Assembly: GCF_011306175.1 (NCBI RefSeq)
Contig: NZ_CP049913.1
Location: 1,488,001-1,552,000, forward strand
DNA: 64,000 nt
Direction: 5' to 3'
Source: Vibrio sp. HDW18
Lineage (GTDB): Bacteria; Pseudomonadota; Gammaproteobacteria; Enterobacterales; Vibrionaceae
This document shows, in pieces, positions 32,931 through 43,591 of this stretch. Each line of letters starts with the position of its first letter. The stretch's first letter is position 1. Made by a program: the position numbers and the translations under genes. The notes below the pieces were generated by a model. That model saw only the letters and a list, made by a program, of their open reading frames with translations, was not told the DNA's origin and made no database searches.

Positions 32931-34262
32931 ATGTCTGAAATGACTCCCCGCGAAATAGTCAGCGAGCTTAATCGCCACATTATCGGTCAAGATCAAGCGA
33001 AGCGTGCCGTGGCGATTGCGCTGCGTAACCGCTGGCGTCGTATGCAGCTTGAAGAGAGCTTGCGCGCTGAAGTTACCCCGAAAAATATTCTGATGATCGG
33101 CCCAACTGGGGTGGGTAAAACCGAAATTGCCCGTCGCTTGGCTAAACTGGCCAATGCGCCATTTATCAAAGTGGAAGCGACCAAATTTACCGAAGTGGGT
33201 TATGTGGGTAAGGAAGTGGAATCGATTATCCGCGATCTGACCGATGTTGCGGTGAAATTGACGCATCAACAAGCGATGGAAAAAGTGAAATTCCGCGCCG
33301 AAGAGCAGGCGGAAGAGCGTGTATTGGATGCGTTGTTGCCGCCAGCGCGTGATGCGTGGGGACAAGCGGAGCAGAAAGAAGATAACTCCAGCACTCGCCA
33401 AGTATTTCGTAAAAAGCTGCGTGAAGGGCAACTGAACGACAAAGAGATTGAGATCAATGTCGCAGTGCCACAAATGGGGGTTGAGATCATGGCGCCTCCA
33501 GGCATGGAGGAGATGACCAATCAGCTGCAGGGTTTGTTTCAAAATCTGGCGGGTGATACCAAGAAAAAGCGCAAAATGAAGATCAAAGAAGCGTTGAAAG
33601 CCTTGGTTGAGGAAGAAGCGGCCAAGTTGGTCAATCCAGAAGAGTTGAAAGAGCAGGCGATTTTTAACGTAGAAAACCACGGCATCGTGTTTATTGATGA
33701 GATCGACAAAATCTGTAAACGCGGTGAAGTGTCAGGCCCAGACGTATCGCGTGAAGGGGTGCAGCGCGATCTGCTGCCTTTAATTGAAGGCAGTACCGTA
33801 TCCACCAAGCATGGTATGGTGCGCACCGATCACATTCTGTTTATTACCTCTGGCGCTTTCCAAGTGGCTAAGCCATCCGATTTGATCCCAGAGCTGCAAG
33901 GTCGCTTGCCGATTCGGGTTGAACTTGAAGCGCTATCGAGTGACGATTTCAGACGTATTCTGACTGAGCCGAAAGCCTCGCTCACTGAGCAATATGTTGC
34001 GCTGATGAAGACCGAGCAAGTCGATGTTCAGTTTAGCCAAGATGGCATCAAACAGATTGCCGATGCGGCTTGGCGAGTCAATGAGACGACCGAAAATATC
34101 GGTGCGCGTCGTCTGCATACCGTGCTTGAACGCTTGATGGATGAGATCTCTTTTGATGCTACGGAAAAATCTGGCCAGAGTTTGGTGATTGATGCCTGCT
34201 ATGTGAAAGCGCGTCTTGGAGCGCTAGTGGAAGATGAAGATTTGAGTCGCTTCATTCTGTAA
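32931..34262 (+). CDS. hslU: ATP-dependent protease ATPase subunit HslU
   Basis: Encodes 443 residues, the standard length. AAA+ unfoldase: N-terminal [20 protein letters not shown], Walker [17 protein letters not shown], the variable I domain (about residues 110-240), Walker [12 protein letters not shown] and sensor region [20 protein letters not shown]. The C-terminal EDLSRFIL tail inserts into HslV to activate it. Cotranscribed with hslV. Confidence 0.99.
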   Translation: MSEMTPREIVSELNRHIIGQDQAKRAVAIALRNRWRRMQLEESLRAEVTPKNILMIGPTGVGKTEIARRLAKLANAPFIKVEATKFTEVGYVGKEVESIIRDLTDVAVKLTHQQAMEKVKFRAEEQAEERVLDALLPPARDAWGQAEQKEDNSSTRQVFRKKLREGQLNDKEIEINVAVPQMGVEIMAPPGMEEMTNQLQGLFQNLAGDTKKKRKMKIKEALKALVEEEAAKLVNPEELKEQAIFNVENHGIVFIDEIDKICKRGEVSGPDVSREGVQRDLLPLIEGSTVSTKHGMVRTDHILFITSGAFQVAKPSDLIPELQGRLPIRVELEALSSDDFRRILTEPKASLTEQYVALMKTEQVDVQFSQDGIKQIADAAWRVNETTENIGARRLHTVLERLMDEISFDATEKSGQSLVIDACYVKARLGALVEDEDLSRFIL

Positions 34263-34270
34263 TGCTTGAT

Positions 34271-34297
34271 GGCCCATCGCATTGCGGTGGGCTTTTT
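34271..34297 (+). terminator. Rho-independent terminator of hslVU
   Basis: GGCCCATCGC and GCGGTGGGC pair around a short loop and are followed by TTTTT, eight bases after the hslU stop. Confidence 0.75.
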
Positions 34298-34351
34298 CAT
34301 CGCGGTGATTTGCGGGTATACTCTGCCCATGTTGATTGTCGTCTCATTATC

Positions 34352-35269
34352 ATGAATAACTCTGTGCAAATTTGGTTGGATGCCGCGCGTCCAAAAACCT
34401 TGCCGCTGGCACTGATCTCAATTCTAACCGGTAGCGCATTAGCTTTTTCGGCTGGACATTTCGATGGGGTGATCGGGCTGTTAGCACTGCTCACCGCCAC
34501 CTTGCTGCAAATTTTATCGAACTTAGCCAATGATTATGGTGATGCGGTACAAGGTACCGATAACCACGCTCGGCTCGGGCCGATGCGCGCGATTCAATCG
34601 GGTGCGGTCAGCTTGCGTGATATGCAGCGCGCGATGGCGATTAATGTACTGCTGACCATTTTCTCTGGTTTGGCTCTAGTGCTATATGCCTTCGATAATC
34701 TGCAAAATATTTTGATCTTTATTGGCCTTGGCGTGTTGGCTATTTTGGCTGCGATTGCCTATACCGTTGGTCAGCGGCCTTATGGTTATGTTGGGCTTGG
34801 CGATTTATCGGTGTTTCTGTTTTTTGGTCTGCTTGGCGTTTCGGGTAGCTTTTTCTTGCACACTGGCGTTGTTGAATGGAGTTTACTGCTGCCATCATTG
34901 GGCTGTGGTTTATTAGCGGTGGCGGTGCTCAATATCAACAATATGCGTGATATTGAAAATGATGCGTTATGCGGTAAGCGTACCGTTGCGGTGCGTTTAG
35001 GCCAAGTGCGTGCTAAGCACTACCATTTTGCGTTGTTGTTTGGTGCGGTGGTGGCATTTGCTGGTTATTTAGTGCTACAAGACAAACCACTGTGGATCAG
35101 TTTGCCATTTTTACTCTGTTTATCATTAGTGACGCGCCATGGTCGTGAGGTGTGGTTTACCGAACAGCCAGCCCAAATTGCACCGATGATGCCTGTGATT
35201 GTCAAAACCTCAGTGATCACCAACCTTTTGTTTGTCGGAGTGATCATTGCCCAAACTCTGAGCAGTTAA
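34352..35269 (+). CDS. menA: 1,4-dihydroxy-2-naphthoate polyprenyltransferase MenA
   Basis: Encodes 305 residues from ATG 34352 (NNSVQIWLDAARPKTLPLAL). Upstream in-frame codons run through the hslU terminator and are not coding. UbiA-superfamily membrane prenyltransferase with about eight or nine hydrophobic helices. Aspartate motifs are NDYGDAVQGTDN and NNMRDIENDALCGKRT. It attaches the polyprenyl tail to DHNA in menaquinone synthesis, at the inner membrane. Menaquinone serves the fumarate reductase encoded at 45-49 kb. Weak ribosome site. Confidence 0.95.
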   Translation: MNNSVQIWLDAARPKTLPLALISILTGSALAFSAGHFDGVIGLLALLTATLLQILSNLANDYGDAVQGTDNHARLGPMRAIQSGAVSLRDMQRAMAINVLLTIFSGLALVLYAFDNLQNILIFIGLGVLAILAAIAYTVGQRPYGYVGLGDLSVFLFFGLLGVSGSFFLHTGVVEWSLLLPSLGCGLLAVAVLNINNMRDIENDALCGKRTVAVRLGQVRAKHYHFALLFGAVVAFAGYLVLQDKPLWISLPFLLCLSLVTRHGREVWFTEQPAQIAPMMPVIVKTSVITNLLFVGVIIAQTLSS

Positions 35270-35343
35270 TTTGCACTCTGGCATTGCAATGACCCTATCA
35301 CTCTATATACTCGTTGGAAGACTTTCGCTAAGAGAACCAAGCT

Positions 35344-35856
35344 ATGGAATACAATACTTCTGCGCTATGTGATATCTATCTCGACCAAGTCGATGTCGTA
35401 GAGCCAATGTTCAGTAATTTTGGTGGCAGCGCTTCTTTTGCCGGTCAAATCACCACGATTAAATGCTACGAAGATAGTGGCTTGATCCGTGAAACACTGG
35501 AGCAAGATGGGCTAGGGCGTATTTTGCTGATCGATGGTGGTGGTTCGCTGCGTCGTGCATTGATTGATGCCGAGCTGGCAGCCTTAGCGGAAGAAAATGA
35601 GTGGGAAGGCATTGTGGTGTATGGCAGTGTCCGCGAAGTGGATGAGCTGGAAGAGATGAATATTGGCATTCAAGCCATCGCAGCGATTCCTGTTGGTGCT
35701 AACGCACAAGGGATCGGTGAAGTGGATATTCCAGTTAACTTTGGCGGGGTGACTTTCCTGCCGGAAGATTATTTGTATGCTGACAATACCGGCATCATCA
35801 TTTCACAGCAGCCGCTCAGCAGCGATTTAAGTGAAGAGGATGATGAGTTGGTGTAA
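35344..35856 (+). CDS. rraA: Regulator of ribonuclease E activity RraA
   Basis: Encodes 170 residues, near the family length (161 in E. coli) with an acidic C-terminal extension ([10 protein letters not shown]). Typical text: [35 protein letters not shown] and [19 protein letters not shown]. The trimeric ring protein binds RNase E and RNA helicases and inhibits RNA decay. It follows menA as in many gammaproteobacteria. Ends in a clear terminator. Confidence 0.97.
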   Translation: MEYNTSALCDIYLDQVDVVEPMFSNFGGSASFAGQITTIKCYEDSGLIRETLEQDGLGRILLIDGGGSLRRALIDAELAALAEENEWEGIVVYGSVREVDELEEMNIGIQAIAAIPVGANAQGIGEVDIPVNFGGVTFLPEDYLYADNTGIIISQQPLSSDLSEEDDELV

Positions 35857-35883
35857 GCGAACTCACTCCCTCTAAGCATGAAA

Positions 35884-35913
35884 CAGCCGATGTGGTGGGC
35901 ATCGGCTTTTTTA
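35884..35913 (+). terminator. Terminator after rraA
   Basis: AGCCGATG and CATCGGCT stem with TTTTTTATTT on the plus strand, 28 bases after the rraA stop. Confidence 0.85.
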
Positions 35914-35940
35914 TTTATGTCCTATTTGGTATTCACTGGC

Positions 35941-37287
35941 TCACCCTAAATCGGACATAAGGTTTTGATGACGCAATCTTAATGCATAGAGATAAGCTAA
36001 CAGTCCACCCAGTACGTTTCCCAGCGCAATACCGATAAAAAGTCCTTCAGTGTGATAGTAAACACTACCAATCCAAGCCGCCGGCAGAGTAAAAACAAAC
36101 AGCCGCATAAAGCTCCATTGAAATGCCTGTAAGGGTTGATGCAACGCATTGAGCGCGGAAATCAACATCATCACCACGCCTTGAAAACCGTAGCTGATCG
36201 GCACCACCAGCAGATAATGCCATAGCAGATCGCGCACCACCGGCTCTTGAGAAAACAGCGCGGCTAGCGGAACGCTGAGCGGCACCATCATAATAAACAC
36301 CATCAACTGAAATAGCAGTGCGAAGCGCAGGCTAATAAACAGCCCAGCAAAGCTACGGGCTGGATTTTTTGCGCCGAAATTTTGCGCCATGAAGGAGGTT
36401 AACGCCGAGGTGAGTGACATCAACACCAAGATTAATATCGATTCAATTCGTAGCGCAGCACCATAGGCTGCCACTGCGCTGGTACCGTGGCTTGACAGCA
36501 TCATCATCAGCAGTGCTCCCGCTAGCGGATTCATTGCTGTCGATAGGGTTGCCGGAGTTCCAATCTTGAGGATCTGGCGCCAGTCGTGCGCAAGTTGTGA
36601 CCATGAGGGCATCGCTAACAATTTATCACGTTTGATCAATAAATAGAGTGAGCCTAACAAAGCGCCAAGCCAAGACCAAGCGCTGGCAATCGCTGCGCCT
36701 TGTATGCCGAGCGCGGGGAATGGGCCATAGCCAAAAATTAGCAGTGGATCGAGCACACCGTTAATTGCACCGGCCAGTAGCATAATTTTCGCCGGAGTTT
36801 TGGTATCGCCCGTTGCGCGGATCACGCTGTTACCGGCCATCGGTAGCACAAGCAGCGGAATGGTGAGATACCATACCTGCATATATTGAGCGATCAGCGG
36901 CAGCAGATCACGACTGGCTCCCAGCAGTAAAAACAGCGGATTGAGTGTCAGTAAGCCCAGTGTGCTGGCGCAAATGATCAGCAGTAATGCGAGCAGCAAT
37001 CCATGGCTGGCAACTCGGGCGGCCAATTGACTGTTACCTTGGCCGAGTAAACGGCCGATGCTGGTTGCCAAGCCAACCCCAATGCCCATCGTGATACAGT
37101 TGACCGCAAAGGTGACTGGGAACGTGTAGCTGATCGCCGCCAAAGCTTGAGTGCCGAGCAGGGAGATAAAAAACGTGTCGACCAAGTTAAACATCAAGAC
37201 CGCCACTAAGCCAAACACCAGCGGCACAGTCATTTGCCGTAAAACGTGAGCAATCGGAGCGGAAAGCAGACCGTATTTATCTTGCAT
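35941..37287 (-). CDS. MATE-family multidrug efflux protein
   Basis: Encodes 448 residues with twelve predicted membrane segments in two similar halves, typical of MATE (NorM-like/DinF-like) transporters, which expel cationic drugs in exchange for sodium ions or protons. Text such as AALGTQALAAISYTFPV-like and GNSVIRATGDTKTPAKIML fits the family. It is convergent with rraA. Substrate cannot be inferred. Confidence 0.92.
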   Translation of the reverse strand: MQDKYGLLSAPIAHVLRQMTVPLVFGLVAVLMFNLVDTFFISLLGTQALAAISYTFPVTFAVNCITMGIGVGLATSIGRLLGQGNSQLAARVASHGLLLALLLIICASTLGLLTLNPLFLLLGASRDLLPLIAQYMQVWYLTIPLLVLPMAGNSVIRATGDTKTPAKIMLLAGAINGVLDPLLIFGYGPFPALGIQGAAIASAWSWLGALLGSLYLLIKRDKLLAMPSWSQLAHDWRQILKIGTPATLSTAMNPLAGALLMMMLSSHGTSAVAAYGAALRIESILILVLMSLTSALTSFMAQNFGAKNPARSFAGLFISLRFALLFQLMVFIMMVPLSVPLAALFSQEPVVRDLLWHYLLVVPISYGFQGVVMMLISALNALHQPLQAFQWSFMRLFVFTLPAAWIGSVYYHTEGLFIGIALGNVLGGLLAYLYALRLRHQNLMSDLG

Positions 37288-37403
37288 ACTATGGGCGCGC
37301 GAGGGGAACAGGTGGTTAGCATACCTGAAGTTAAAAACCGCGCCTAGCGCAGGGGGAGTGGGTGGGTGACTTGAAGTGCCCCAAGCTTAAACAGTGTGTG
37401 CGT

Positions 37404-37439
37404 TGAAAAACAACAAGGCCAGCAAGCGCTGGCCTTGAA
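37404..37439 (-). terminator. Terminator after tpiA
   Basis: On the minus strand AAGGCCAGCGCTTGCTGGCC-type stem followed by TTGTTGTTTTT, about 20 bases after the tpiA stop. Confidence 0.85.
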
Positions 37440-37460
37440 GCATGCGAGCTAAGCGGTTAA

Positions 37461-38234
37461 TTACGCTTTTTTCGCTTCTGCTGCCGCTTTAGCGATCGCG
37501 GCAAAGCCTTTCGCATCTAGCGCTGCACCGCCAACGAGAGCACCATCGATGTCTGGTTGTGCGAAGTAAGCGGCTGCGTTTTCAGGTTTTACGCTACCGC
37601 CGTATTGAATGATCACTTGCTCAGCCACGGCTGCATCTTTCGCCGCGATCAGCGCGCGGATTGATGCGTGGATGCGCTGTGCATCATCAGCGGTCGCTGC
37701 TTTACCAGTACCGATAGCCCAGATTGGTTCGTAAGCGATGATCGCACCGTTCAGCGCTTCCACGCCACACGCATCGATCACGGCATTGATTTGGCGAGCA
37801 CATACTGCTTCAGTTTCGCCCGCTTCGTTTTGTGCTTCGGTTTCACCGATACAGAACACTGGCGTCAGACCATTTTCTTTCAGGAACGCAAATTTTTGCG
37901 CCACGAATTGGTCAGACTCTTGGTGGTAATCACGACGCTCAGAGTGGCCGATAATGATGTGTGAAGCACCGAAATCTTTCAGCATCGCTGGCGACATATC
38001 ACCAGTGTAAGCACCGTTGTTATGAGTATCCGTGTTTTGTGCACCCAAGATCAGTTTATTACCGCCTTGTTTGATCAGGCGCTCAGCCAGATCCAAGTAC
38101 ATCGCTGGTGGCGCAACGGCAACATCTACACCTACCACACCTTCAAGTTCTGCATTCAAGCCGTTTAACAGGTCAGTGACCATAGCTTTGCTGCCATTCA
38201 GTTTCCAGTTACCCATCACTACAGGACGACGCAT
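37461..38234 (-). CDS. tpiA: Triose-phosphate isomerase
   Basis: Encodes 257 residues from ATG 38234 ([16 protein letters not shown]), preceded by GGAGAT; the longer upstream frame is not used. Catalytic features: Asn-Lys in GNWKLNGS, His in IIIGHSERR, and Glu in [14 protein letters not shown], with the loop and GGSVKPENA phosphate site. Interconverts dihydroxyacetone phosphate and glyceraldehyde 3-phosphate in glycolysis. Confidence 0.98.
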   Translation of the reverse strand: MRRPVVMGNWKLNGSKAMVTDLLNGLNAELEGVVGVDVAVAPPAMYLDLAERLIKQGGNKLILGAQNTDTHNNGAYTGDMSPAMLKDFGASHIIIGHSERRDYHQESDQFVAQKFAFLKENGLTPVFCIGETEAQNEAGETEAVCARQINAVIDACGVEALNGAIIAYEPIWAIGTGKAATADDAQRIHASIRALIAAKDAAVAEQVIIQYGGSVKPENAAAYFAQPDIDGALVGGAALDAKGFAAIAKAAAEAKKA

Positions 38235-38476
38235 AGCAATATCTCCATATCTCATCAATGTAAAAAATAAACTCGCAGGACTATAGCAGAATAAATTCGC
38301 CAGATCATGACTCGCATCATGACTTTCTGGGATCAAATCCGCTCGCAGATTGAGGAAAGCAGTGATCTGAGTGACAGATTGTCGCTGATCAACTCGGTTT
38401 TTGGGCTTGAACTTGTTATTACTATGGTGAGCCTGACAAGCTGAGCATTTTTACCATCGCAACTAAGGAGCCGCTA

Positions 38477-38827
38477 ATGCCGAATTTGGTCATGGAGTAT
38501 TCAAGTTCAGTTGATGAACGGATCAATGTGCAAGGATTGCTGGAGGATTTACATCAAGCCGCGATCCATTCCGGGTTATTTAACACAGCGGCGGTAAAGT
38601 CACGCGCCGTGCGCTGCCATCATTGGTTAATCGGCGATGAGGGGGATAGTGTTGATTTTATTCACCTTAGCTTTGAGCTACTCAGTGGACGCAGCGTGCA
38701 GCAAAAACGTGCTTTAGCCGATGATTTGATGGCTATTTTGCAAGATAAAGCTAGTAATATCCGAAGCTTAACCATCAATCTCCGCGAAATGGATGCGGAC
38801 TGTTTTCAAAAAGTGATCAATCAATAA
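38477..38827 (+). CDS. 5-carboxymethyl-2-hydroxymuconate isomerase-family protein
   Basis: Encodes 116 residues. Begins MPNLVMEYSSSV, with Pro after the initial Met as in the tautomerase-like CHMI family, where Pro1 is catalytic. Ribosome site AAGGAG nine bases before ATG. Family enzymes act in homoprotocatechuate breakdown, but no other genes of that pathway are near, so the natural substrate here is unclear. Confidence 0.85.
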   Translation: MPNLVMEYSSSVDERINVQGLLEDLHQAAIHSGLFNTAAVKSRAVRCHHWLIGDEGDSVDFIHLSFELLSGRSVQQKRALADDLMAILQDKASNIRSLTINLREMDADCFQKVINQ

Positions 38828-38846
38828 GATCACTGAGGTTAAAATC

Positions 38847-39302
38847 ATGTCGTTACAAACACTGTCTTTACAAACCATATCGTTACAAACACTGTTACTC
38901 TCTTTTCAAGGTCGAGTCGGGCGTCGGACCTATTGGCTATGGAATGTATGCTACTACGCCATGATCGCTCTGTTTGCCGTGCTGGCCAATCAATGGTTGC
39001 CCAATATTGCCCACTTAATTTTGCCGGTTTTTTTATTACTGGTATTAGTGCCGGATTTAGCAATTACCGCTAAGCGTTGGCATGATCGTGATAAATCGAG
39101 TTGGTGGCTGTTACTTAACCTACCGTTGGTGATTGGACGTATGACCATCCCGACTGGCGAGTTAGCGATCAATGCTGAACCTGGTATGCCTGGAACACTG
39201 ATTTCACTGGCCGCTCTGTTGTGCGGCGCTTGGATTTTGGTTGAGTGTGGTTTTTTGGCAGGATCAGAGTACGAGAATCGATTTGGCAGCGTGGTCAGTT
39301 AG
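38847..39302 (+). CDS. DUF805 membrane protein
   Basis: Encodes 151 residues. DUF805 signature FQGRVGRRTYWLWNVCYY and later AKRWHDRDKSSWWLLL, with about four membrane segments. The first residues consist of a threefold SLQTL/SLQTI repeat coded by three 15-bp units (38850-38894), an unusual start ahead of the domain. Function of the family unknown. It starts 19 bases after the isomerase-family gene and overlaps the convergent next gene by four bases. Confidence 0.88.
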   Translation: MSLQTLSLQTISLQTLLLSFQGRVGRRTYWLWNVCYYAMIALFAVLANQWLPNIAHLILPVFLLLVLVPDLAITAKRWHDRDKSSWWLLLNLPLVIGRMTIPTGELAINAEPGMPGTLISLAALLCGAWILVECGFLAGSEYENRFGSVVS

Positions 39303-39661
39303 TACTGACCATTATCACGCGCCGATGTTGTCGGAAAAGCAATCAGTTGAGCGCAGCGCTCTTGATGGAGATCCCCCTCAAGCGCATCTCTAAATTTGGC
39401 CATCTGCGTGCACAATTCACGCATCAATAGCACATTGATATGATCGGGATTTTTCCCGCGACTGATCATGCGCTCTATGTGACTCTGTTGTGCCCATAAT
39501 CTTTGTTGCATCACCCGCGAAGCAGACAAAATCATCTCTTCGCACAGCTCTTTTTTGACCTGTTCAAAAGCATCAGGATGATTTTTGGCGAGTGCCACCA
39601 GCTCATCAAAAGGCGGCAATGTATGGCGAGCTGATAGTGGCTGTTGTGGTGAGCGGGACAT
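39299..39661 (-). CDS. DUF3135 family protein
   Basis: Encodes 120 residues, soluble, helical, with the text LPPFDELVALAKNHPDAFEQ and MILSASRVMQQRLWAQQSHI seen in DUF3135 proteins of vibrios. Function unknown. Ribosome site AAGGAGCG upstream of ATG. Converges with the DUF805 gene. Confidence 0.8.
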   Translation of the reverse strand: MSRSPQQPLSARHTLPPFDELVALAKNHPDAFEQVKKELCEEMILSASRVMQQRLWAQQSHIERMISRGKNPDHINVLLMRELCTQMAKFRDALEGDLHQERCAQLIAFPTTSARDNGQY

Positions 39662-39781
39662 AAGTCGCTCCTTATGAGGCTAAGCAGAGCTTTCTGCAAC
39701 ACTAACAGCGTAAGCAATTTTTAACGGGCTGGACGCGACAAATGGCAATTGTCTTATAAATGAGATGTGAGGGGAGAACCG

Positions 39782-40399
39782 TTAGCGTAGTCGGATCCAA
39801 TAACTGCAGCGCCGTTGGCCGGCGACAATATGCTCTTGGCGGTCGATTTGATAAGCCTCACCCAGTAGGCGACGAAATACATTCAACTCGGATTGGCAGA
39901 GGTTTGGGCAGCGAGTAGCGGCCTTGCAAATCGGACAGTGATTTTCAATCAACACAAATCCATCTGCAACCGGCTGTAATTCGGCCATGTAGCCTTCTTG
40001 TTCGCGCAGAGCAACCAGCGCTGCAAGTTTATCGGCTAACTCATGATAGCCAGCTAAGGCGCTGTGATAGGCTGCGAAAGTCTGCGCTTCACGCTGCTGC
40101 GCGACTTTCGCCACCCCTTGTGCCCCGAAAAGATGCTCAACGGCATCAAGCACCTGAATCGTCAGTTCGCCATGCCGATCGGCAAATTGATAGTGCCCTT
40201 TAGCGGTCAAACGCCAGTGACGAGTGGGGCGGCCGACTTTGACTTTTACATCATCAAAGCACAGTACTCCAGCCTGCTCTAAGCTTTGCAGATGTTGGCG
40301 CGCGCCCATGGTGGTCATATCGAGATCGGCGGCTAATTGTTTGGCGGTGACGCTGCCTTCACGTTTAATGGTGTGCAAAATGCGCTCAACCGTTTTCAT
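39782..40399 (-). CDS. Transcriptional regulator with winged helix and Cys cluster, SufR-like
   Basis: Encodes 205 residues. N-terminal winged helix-turn-helix (SVTAKQLAADLDMTTMGARQ, then a GRPTRHWRL wing). C-terminal cysteine cluster HCPICKAATRCPNLCQSE plus a later Cys in RRCSYW, which could bind an iron-sulfur cluster as in SufR. Likely a repressor that senses metal or redox state. Targets are not evident. It is divergent from groESL, about 380 bp away. Confidence 0.85.
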   Translation of the reverse strand: MKTVERILHTIKREGSVTAKQLAADLDMTTMGARQHLQSLEQAGVLCFDDVKVKVGRPTRHWRLTAKGHYQFADRHGELTIQVLDAVEHLFGAQGVAKVAQQREAQTFAAYHSALAGYHELADKLAALVALREQEGYMAELQPVADGFVLIENHCPICKAATRCPNLCQSELNVFRRLLGEAYQIDRQEHIVAGQRRCSYWIRLR

Positions 40400-40776
40400 T
40401 GTTTTTATCCTTGTCGTTAACCGGATCTGGCTATCTCTGCTTAGTCGCTGTGTTTAGGCGTCGCGCATATTATGGAATGCTTATTATCTAAAGCAAACCA
40501 TTTACTATTTATCGGCGGTTTAAGCTGCCGCTTTGCCGCCAGCATTGGCGCTATTTGAGCGCTGTTTGATGGGGTCGAGCTTGGTGGCGTGCGGAGCAAG
40601 CCAAGCCAACCATCAACGACAGTTTTGGTGAATTACTATACAAAAACGTTAATTTAATCACGTTTTTTTATGCTTTGCCCCTTGGGATATTAAGCAAGCT
40701 ACCCCACATAAGTGACATATGCTGATGATCAGCGTTTTATCAACCATACGGAAAATTAAATCAGGAGAGACGACCG
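40400..40776. promoter_or_regulatory. Divergent intergenic region upstream of groESL
   Basis: 377 bp between the SufR-like regulator and groES. The groE-proximal part holds the sigma-32-type promoter listed separately. The rest is without an ORF; an AT-rich segment around 40465-40515 could hold the regulator promoter. Confidence 0.6.
40681..40709 (+). promoter_or_regulatory. Sigma-32-type promoter of groESL
   Basis: CTTGGGA at 40681-40687, a 14-base spacer and CCCCACAT at 40702-40709. Matches the heat-shock consensus in both elements and lies about 68 bases before the groES ATG. Confidence 0.75.
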
Positions 40777-41067
40777 ATGAATATTCGTCCATTACATGAC
40801 CGAGTGATCGTTGAACGCCAAGAAGTTGAATCAAAATCTGCTGGTGGGATTGTTCTAACTGGTTCTGCGGCGGAAAAATCAACTCGCGGTAAAGTGTTGG
40901 CTGTTGGTAAAGGCCGCGTTCTGGAGAACGGTTCAGTGCAAGCTTTAGATGTGAAAGTTGGCGATACCGTAATTTTTGCAGAAGGCTATGCTACGAAAAC
41001 TGAGAAGATCGATGGTAAAGAAGTGTTGATCTTGTCTGAACATGACATTTTGGCAATCGTTGAATAA
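40777..41067 (+). CDS. groES: Co-chaperonin GroES
   Basis: Encodes 96 residues of the 10-kDa lid protein: [20 protein letters not shown], the mobile loop [16 protein letters not shown] that binds GroEL, and [16 protein letters not shown]. Ribosome site AGGAGAGACG. Forms the heptameric cap of GroEL. Fifty-four bases separate it from groEL. Confidence 0.99.
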   Translation: MNIRPLHDRVIVERQEVESKSAGGIVLTGSAAEKSTRGKVLAVGKGRVLENGSVQALDVKVGDTVIFAEGYATKTEKIDGKEVLILSEHDILAIVE

Positions 41068-41118
41068 TTGATTCTGAATCCCAACCAAAATCAACAACTG
41101 AATTTAGAAAGGAAATGA

Positions 41119-42756
<1,638 letters not shown>

Positions 42757-42777
42757 TCCCTGATCTTACTCGTTGAT

Positions 42778-42806
42778 AAACCGGAGCTTAGTCTCCGGTT
42801 TTTTAT
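42778..42806 (+). terminator. Terminator after groEL
   Basis: AAACCGGAG and CTCCGGTTT stem followed by TTTT, about 20 bases after the groEL stop. Confidence 0.9.
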
Positions 42807-42975
42807 CGCGACAGCCCACTCAGCGAAGCAGATCCGCTCAGTTGATCGAAAAAAGATGCTAGGGTAATGCATCGCTGGAACCGAAAAACTGAGAGAATGT
42901 GCACAAATTCTCGCCACGCTTGTGGCTAAGATTGCTGAGTTTTCCCGTATTTATTTTGATTTAGAGGTTATTTTT

Positions 42976-43536
42976 ATGAATAAGCCGTTTGCTTTGATGG
43001 CTCTGACTGCTGCGCTGGCTGCTCCTGCTGCATTGGCAGCGACGCCGGTGATGTTTTCTTCGATCAATAATTTCAACACGCCTGATGCCAACCAAGTGGC
43101 AGGTCTACGCGTTTCAGCGCTGCATGGTAAAGTGGCGGAAGTGAAAGGGGTGGATTTTTCCATTCTTGGTCTGTCGGAAACCAACAAAACCACTGGTGTA
43201 AACTTTGGCTTCTTGTTTGGTGCCAGCAAAGTGAACCAAGAGATGACTGGCGCATCGCTCGGTCTGCTTAACTGGAATACGGGCCATACTTACGGTGCTA
43301 ACCTCGGCTTGGTTAACTTGACCAATGATGTGCATGGGGCAAACTTGAGCTTTGTGAACTACTCACAAGGTAATACGTTGGTTGATCTCGGTGCGGCTAA
43401 TTTCTCAAGTACTTCGACAGTACAGTTTGGCCTGTTCAACAAAACCGACAAAATTGAAGGGGTGCAGATTGGCTTGATCAACTGTGCTGATAACGGTTTC
43501 TTCAAGTGCTTCCCAATCATTAACTTTGCTAAGTAA
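42976..43536 (+). CDS. Exported protein with LA_2272-type surface repeats
   Basis: Encodes 186 residues from ATG 42976 after TAGAGG; an upstream frame from 42922 is not needed. Signal peptide MNKPFALMALTAALAAPAAL, cleaved near AAT. The mature part consists of short repeated strands of the form GVNFGFLFG, GASLGLLNW, GANLGLVNL, GVQIGLIN. Such repeats are called LA_2272 surface repeats and probably form a beta helix. Function unknown. Confidence 0.8.
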   Translation: MNKPFALMALTAALAAPAALAATPVMFSSINNFNTPDANQVAGLRVSALHGKVAEVKGVDFSILGLSETNKTTGVNFGFLFGASKVNQEMTGASLGLLNWNTGHTYGANLGLVNLTNDVHGANLSFVNYSQGNTLVDLGAANFSSTSTVQFGLFNKTDKIEGVQIGLINCADNGFFKCFPIINFAK

Positions 43537-43564
43537 TGCGATAAATCTCCTTCTCATTTGAAGC

Positions 43565-43590
43565 TACAGCGTTGCCTAGGCAGCGCTGTA
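43565..43590. terminator. Palindrome between convergent genes
   Basis: TACAGCG, TGCC, TA, GGCA and CGCTGTA form an almost perfect palindrome between the LA_2272-repeat gene and the end of epmB. Probably a shared transcript end. Confidence 0.55.
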
Positions 43591-43591
43591 T

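Noticed and set aside
32838..33680. Long minus-strand ORF of 280 codons opposite hslV/hslU
   Set aside because: It is the antisense of highly conserved hslU codons; its composition (many F, R, H, L) is typical of a shadow frame.
37461..38336. Longer TpiA with 34 extra N-terminal residues
   Set aside because: The family starts at [11 protein letters not shown] and a GGAGAT site precedes that ATG.
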